Below are positions 61,760 to 64,000 of a stretch of DNA of 64,000 bases, one piece after another (positions within the stretch are counted from its first letter, which is position 1; the number at the start of each line of letters is the position of its first letter). Below the pieces are notes generated by a model, which worked only from the letters and a program-made list of their open reading frames with translations, searched no databases and was not told the DNA's origin. Both the position numbers and the translations under genes were made by a program. The DNA comes from Aurantiacibacter odishensis (lineage in GTDB: Bacteria; Pseudomonadota; Alphaproteobacteria; Sphingomonadales; Sphingomonadaceae), in contig NZ_QYOS01000024.1 of the NCBI RefSeq assembly GCF_003605195.1, positions 217,501-281,500 on the forward strand, given 5' to 3'.

Positions 61760-64000
61760 TCAGGCCGAAAGTGCCTGCGTCAGGACCTTGCCTTTGCGGC
61801 GCCGGACCAGCGGGCGAAAGGTGCAGGCGAGCAGCAGCGCATTTTCGCCATCAATCTGAGGGGGCGGCACCAGCATTTGCGCGGCGGCATCGCGGCAATC
61901 GAGCAGGCGCCCGCCCTCGCTCGCCATCGCATCGTAGTGCGGGTGGGCCGGCCACTCGCAGCGCAGTTCCTCGTGCGTGCCGGAAATGAACTGCTTCACC
62001 GGCACGAAGGCGAGGCGTTCCAGCTCGACCCATTCGAACAGCTCGGCAAATTGTGGGGCGACGGCAAAGCGCGCCTGCCCCACGGGAATGGCGGCGGTGT
62101 AGTATCCGTCGTGCGTCGGGCGCGCCTCCACCAGGCGGCGCGAGGCATTCTGCCCGTCGTGAAACACCACCGGCAGTTGCAGCGCCTCGCCCGCGCAATC
62201 GGCAAAGGTGAAAGGCAGGTTGAACCGCCGCTGGGCGAGCAAAGCCAAACGCGTTTCCATCGCTTCCCCCGCCACTTCGGCGGGCAGGTACATGCGCTGC
62301 GAACCGTTCATGTAGAACAACCCGCGCTGCCGCAGCCCTTCACCGGCAATCGCCCTATCGAACAGCGGCACGACCCTGTCGGTGCCAAGGTTCACGTCAT
62401 GCTGGAACTGGTCCACCACCTGCAACTCTGCGGGTGTCGGCAGGTACATCACGCGCATCAGTACCGATGCGGCGGCCTCGCGCCACATCTGCGCGGCATG
62501 CGGCGCGGCGGTGCGGATCGTGCTGGCCTCCGCCCATCGCTGGAACGCGAGCGCGCCTTGCTGGGCCGCCTCACGCACAGCGCTCTGGGCGTGATCGATG
62601 TCGTTCTCGCCGCGAATGGGGGTGCCGTCCTCAGCATAGTCCCTCACCGATCCACAATCCTTCGAACAAAGCTGTTCCAGCAGCGCTACATTGGCGCACA
62701 TGGCCTCCAGCAGTTCGGGCGGATAATGGCGCGCGTCGATCAGGCCGGTCTTGTCGAGGCCGGGACAATCGCGCTCGCGCAGAAGCAGGTATCGGCCCGC
62801 GACATGCACGCCCAGCCGCTCCTCCAGCAGGGCGGCAACGCGGTTCTGCACCGTGCCGTTGTAGCCAAGGTCCACCAGCATCAGCACGTCGCCTTTCGCC
62901 GGATTGCAAAGCTGGCGCACGTGCGCCTCAAGCCGGTCCGCCATGGCGCGCGCCTTTCGCCGCGTGGCCTTGCGGAACGGGCCGGTGCGGCTCTCCTTCA
63001 GCAGCGCCCTGCTGCCTTCTTCCATATCGAGGCCGCCCAGGAGGCTCTCGATCCGCGCTTCGTCCATCAGCAATTGCCGGGCGAGGCTTTGCGGACGCTG
63101 GCCCAGTTCCTCGGCAAGGAAAGTCTCCAGCGCGCCATCCTGCGCAAGGTGCGCGGCGGTGGCAGTGAAGCGGCTGATCTCGGCGGCGTGGACGTTATCG
63201 CCAGCGCCGTTTTCCGTGTGCACGCGTTGCGGCAGGTGCCCGTCGCGCATCAGGAATAGCCAGTGAACCTTGCCGCCGTGCTTGGCCTTCAAAGCGTCTG
63301 CCTCGCCGCGCAGCCACATGTCATAGGCGTGCAGCACCGACCCCAGCACGCTCGCGCCCAGCCTTTGCGCGGGGCAGGCAAGCTGCGGCAGCCCGAAGCC
63401 CAGCGCCGCGCGGTGCGGCTGGTAGGGTCGCGGCAGCTTGTCGGAGCCGGTGTGCACCATGGCATCGACACCGGCTTCCAACCGCTGGGCGGCGCGCGCA
63501 TCGTCGTCGAACTGCACCAGGTGCACGGCCTGTACGCCGAGAGGGGCGACCCCGCCTACGTCGGCCGTGAAATTGTCGCCCAGGTGCACGACCCCCTCCG
63601 GCGGATGGTCGAGCTTTTCGAGGACCGTGCGATAGAGTCCGCCCGCTTTCGAAACGCCGTGCGTGCTGGAAGCGAACAGCGCGTCGATCATGGCCGCAAC
63701 GTCTTCACCGGCCGACAGGGCGATCAGGTTGCGCAGCTGCGTCTCGTCGAAATATGTGTCGGACACGATGATGATCTGCATCCCGCGCGCCCTGGCCGCG
63801 CGCATCAGGTCCACCGTGGGCGCAAAGGCTTGGCAATGGCGCGCCTCGGCGTCGAGTTCCGCCGCGATCGCAGCGTCGCGCTCGGCCGCGGAGGCGTTGG
63901 GCATGAGCGTGGCATAGATCTGGCCGATCGTTACCTCGGTCCCGCGCCCGGCCAGCGCCTGCGCCTTGCGCGCGCGCCGTTCCGCATCGGCGCGCTGGCC
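61760..64000 (-). CDS. Large HAD-like hydrolase domain protein, 5' end beyond the window
   Basis: The frame is open from the right edge to 61760 (at least 746 residues), so the start lies outside. HAD motif II (MQIIIVSDTY) and motif IV (VVHLGDNFTADVGG) are visible near the left of the preserved chain; motif I would be beyond the window. The C-terminal 500 residues contain MLVDLGYNGTVQNRVAALLE and no domain I can name, similar in layout to COG5610-type HAD proteins found among surface-polysaccharide genes. It is convergent with flagellin. A role in glycan or flagellin modification is speculation. Confidence 0.65.
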   Translation of the reverse strand, partial: GQRADAERRARKAQALAGRGTEVTIGQIYATLMPNASAAERDAAIAAELDAEARHCQAFAPTVDLMRAARARGMQIIIVSDTYFDETQLRNLIALSAGEDVAAMIDALFASSTHGVSKAGGLYRTVLEKLDHPPEGVVHLGDNFTADVGGVAPLGVQAVHLVQFDDDARAAQRLEAGVDAMVHTGSDKLPRPYQPHRAALGFGLPQLACPAQRLGASVLGSVLHAYDMWLRGEADALKAKHGGKVHWLFLMRDGHLPQRVHTENGAGDNVHAAEISRFTATAAHLAQDGALETFLAEELGQRPQSLARQLLMDEARIESLLGGLDMEEGSRALLKESRTGPFRKATRRKARAMADRLEAHVRQLCNPAKGDVLMLVDLGYNGTVQNRVAALLEERLGVHVAGRYLLLRERDCPGLDKTGLIDARHYPPELLEAMCANVALLEQLCSKDCGSVRDYAEDGTPIRGENDIDHAQSAVREAAQQGALAFQRWAEASTIRTAAPHAAQMWREAAASVLMRVMYLPTPAELQVVDQFQHDVNLGTDRVVPLFDRAIAGEGLRQRGLFYMNGSQRMYLPAEVAGEAMETRLALLAQRRFNLPFTFADCAGEALQLPVVFHDGQNASRRLVEARPTHDGYYTAAIPVGQARFAVAPQFAELFEWVELERLAFVPVKQFISGTHEELRCEWPAHPHYDAMASEGGRLLDCRDAAAQMLVPPPQIDGENALLLACTFRPLVRRRKGKVLTQALSA

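Overview
The window is a GC-rich chromosomal segment that reads as an alphaproteobacterium of the order Sphingomonadales, most likely Erythrobacteraceae-like. This is inferred from a large TonB-dependent receptor, a methionine synthase split into two genes, a compact glycogen operon and a short flagellin beside one long flagellar operon. Genes are densely packed with many ATGA, GTGA and TGATG overlaps. I see no insertion sequence, integrase, prophage or CRISPR array.

Layout. 1-213: broken 3' end of a probable outer-membrane barrel gene. 260-6764 (minus): TonB receptor, YfcC-type permease, cyanophycinase-like lipoprotein and isoaspartyl peptidase, which together look like a scavenging system for cyanophycin or other isoaspartyl peptides. 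7267-10370: TetR regulator, perfect palindromic operator, 26-codon ORF, Tat-signal protein, VAO/PCMH-family flavoprotein and cytochrome c, probably a phenolic-compound dehydrogenase. 10638-18333: PhoX-like lipoprotein, LMW phosphatase plus fructosamine-kinase pair, valine-catabolic HIBYL-CoA hydrolase and acyl-CoA dehydrogenase, RidA with two small lipoproteins, a TfdA/TauD-type dioxygenase and RlpA. 18439-21747 (minus): class II aldolase, HAD phosphatase, DhaL and DhaK. 21912-24809: DUF2339 membrane-protein gene interrupted by one in-frame stop, divergent from a second TetR.

25523-32706: a fused ArsR-methyltransferase regulator divergent from metF, metH (two parts) and glyA, with two matching operator-like repeats between them, then tRNA-Gly(CCC). 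SHMT, MetF and MetH form one continuous one-carbon route (serine to methylene-THF to methyl-THF to methionine). 32708-45681: malQ divergent from glgP-glgB-glgC-glgA-pgm-glgX, a complete glycogen synthesis and breakdown set.

45678-60629 (minus): one flagellar operon starting with a FlbD-like sigma-54 activator and running fliE-F-G-H-I-J-K-L-M-N-O-P-Q-R-flhB-fliD-fliS. It covers the MS ring, C-ring, export apparatus, ATPase, hook-length control, filament cap and flagellin chaperone. Flagellin lies divergently at 60853-61671 with a strong terminator, followed by a large HAD-type protein gene cut by the right edge.

Functional calls rest on motif and family recognition from the translated sequence. 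No database search was run. Substrates of the flavoprotein, the DHA-kinase cluster and the dioxygenase remain inferred or unknown.
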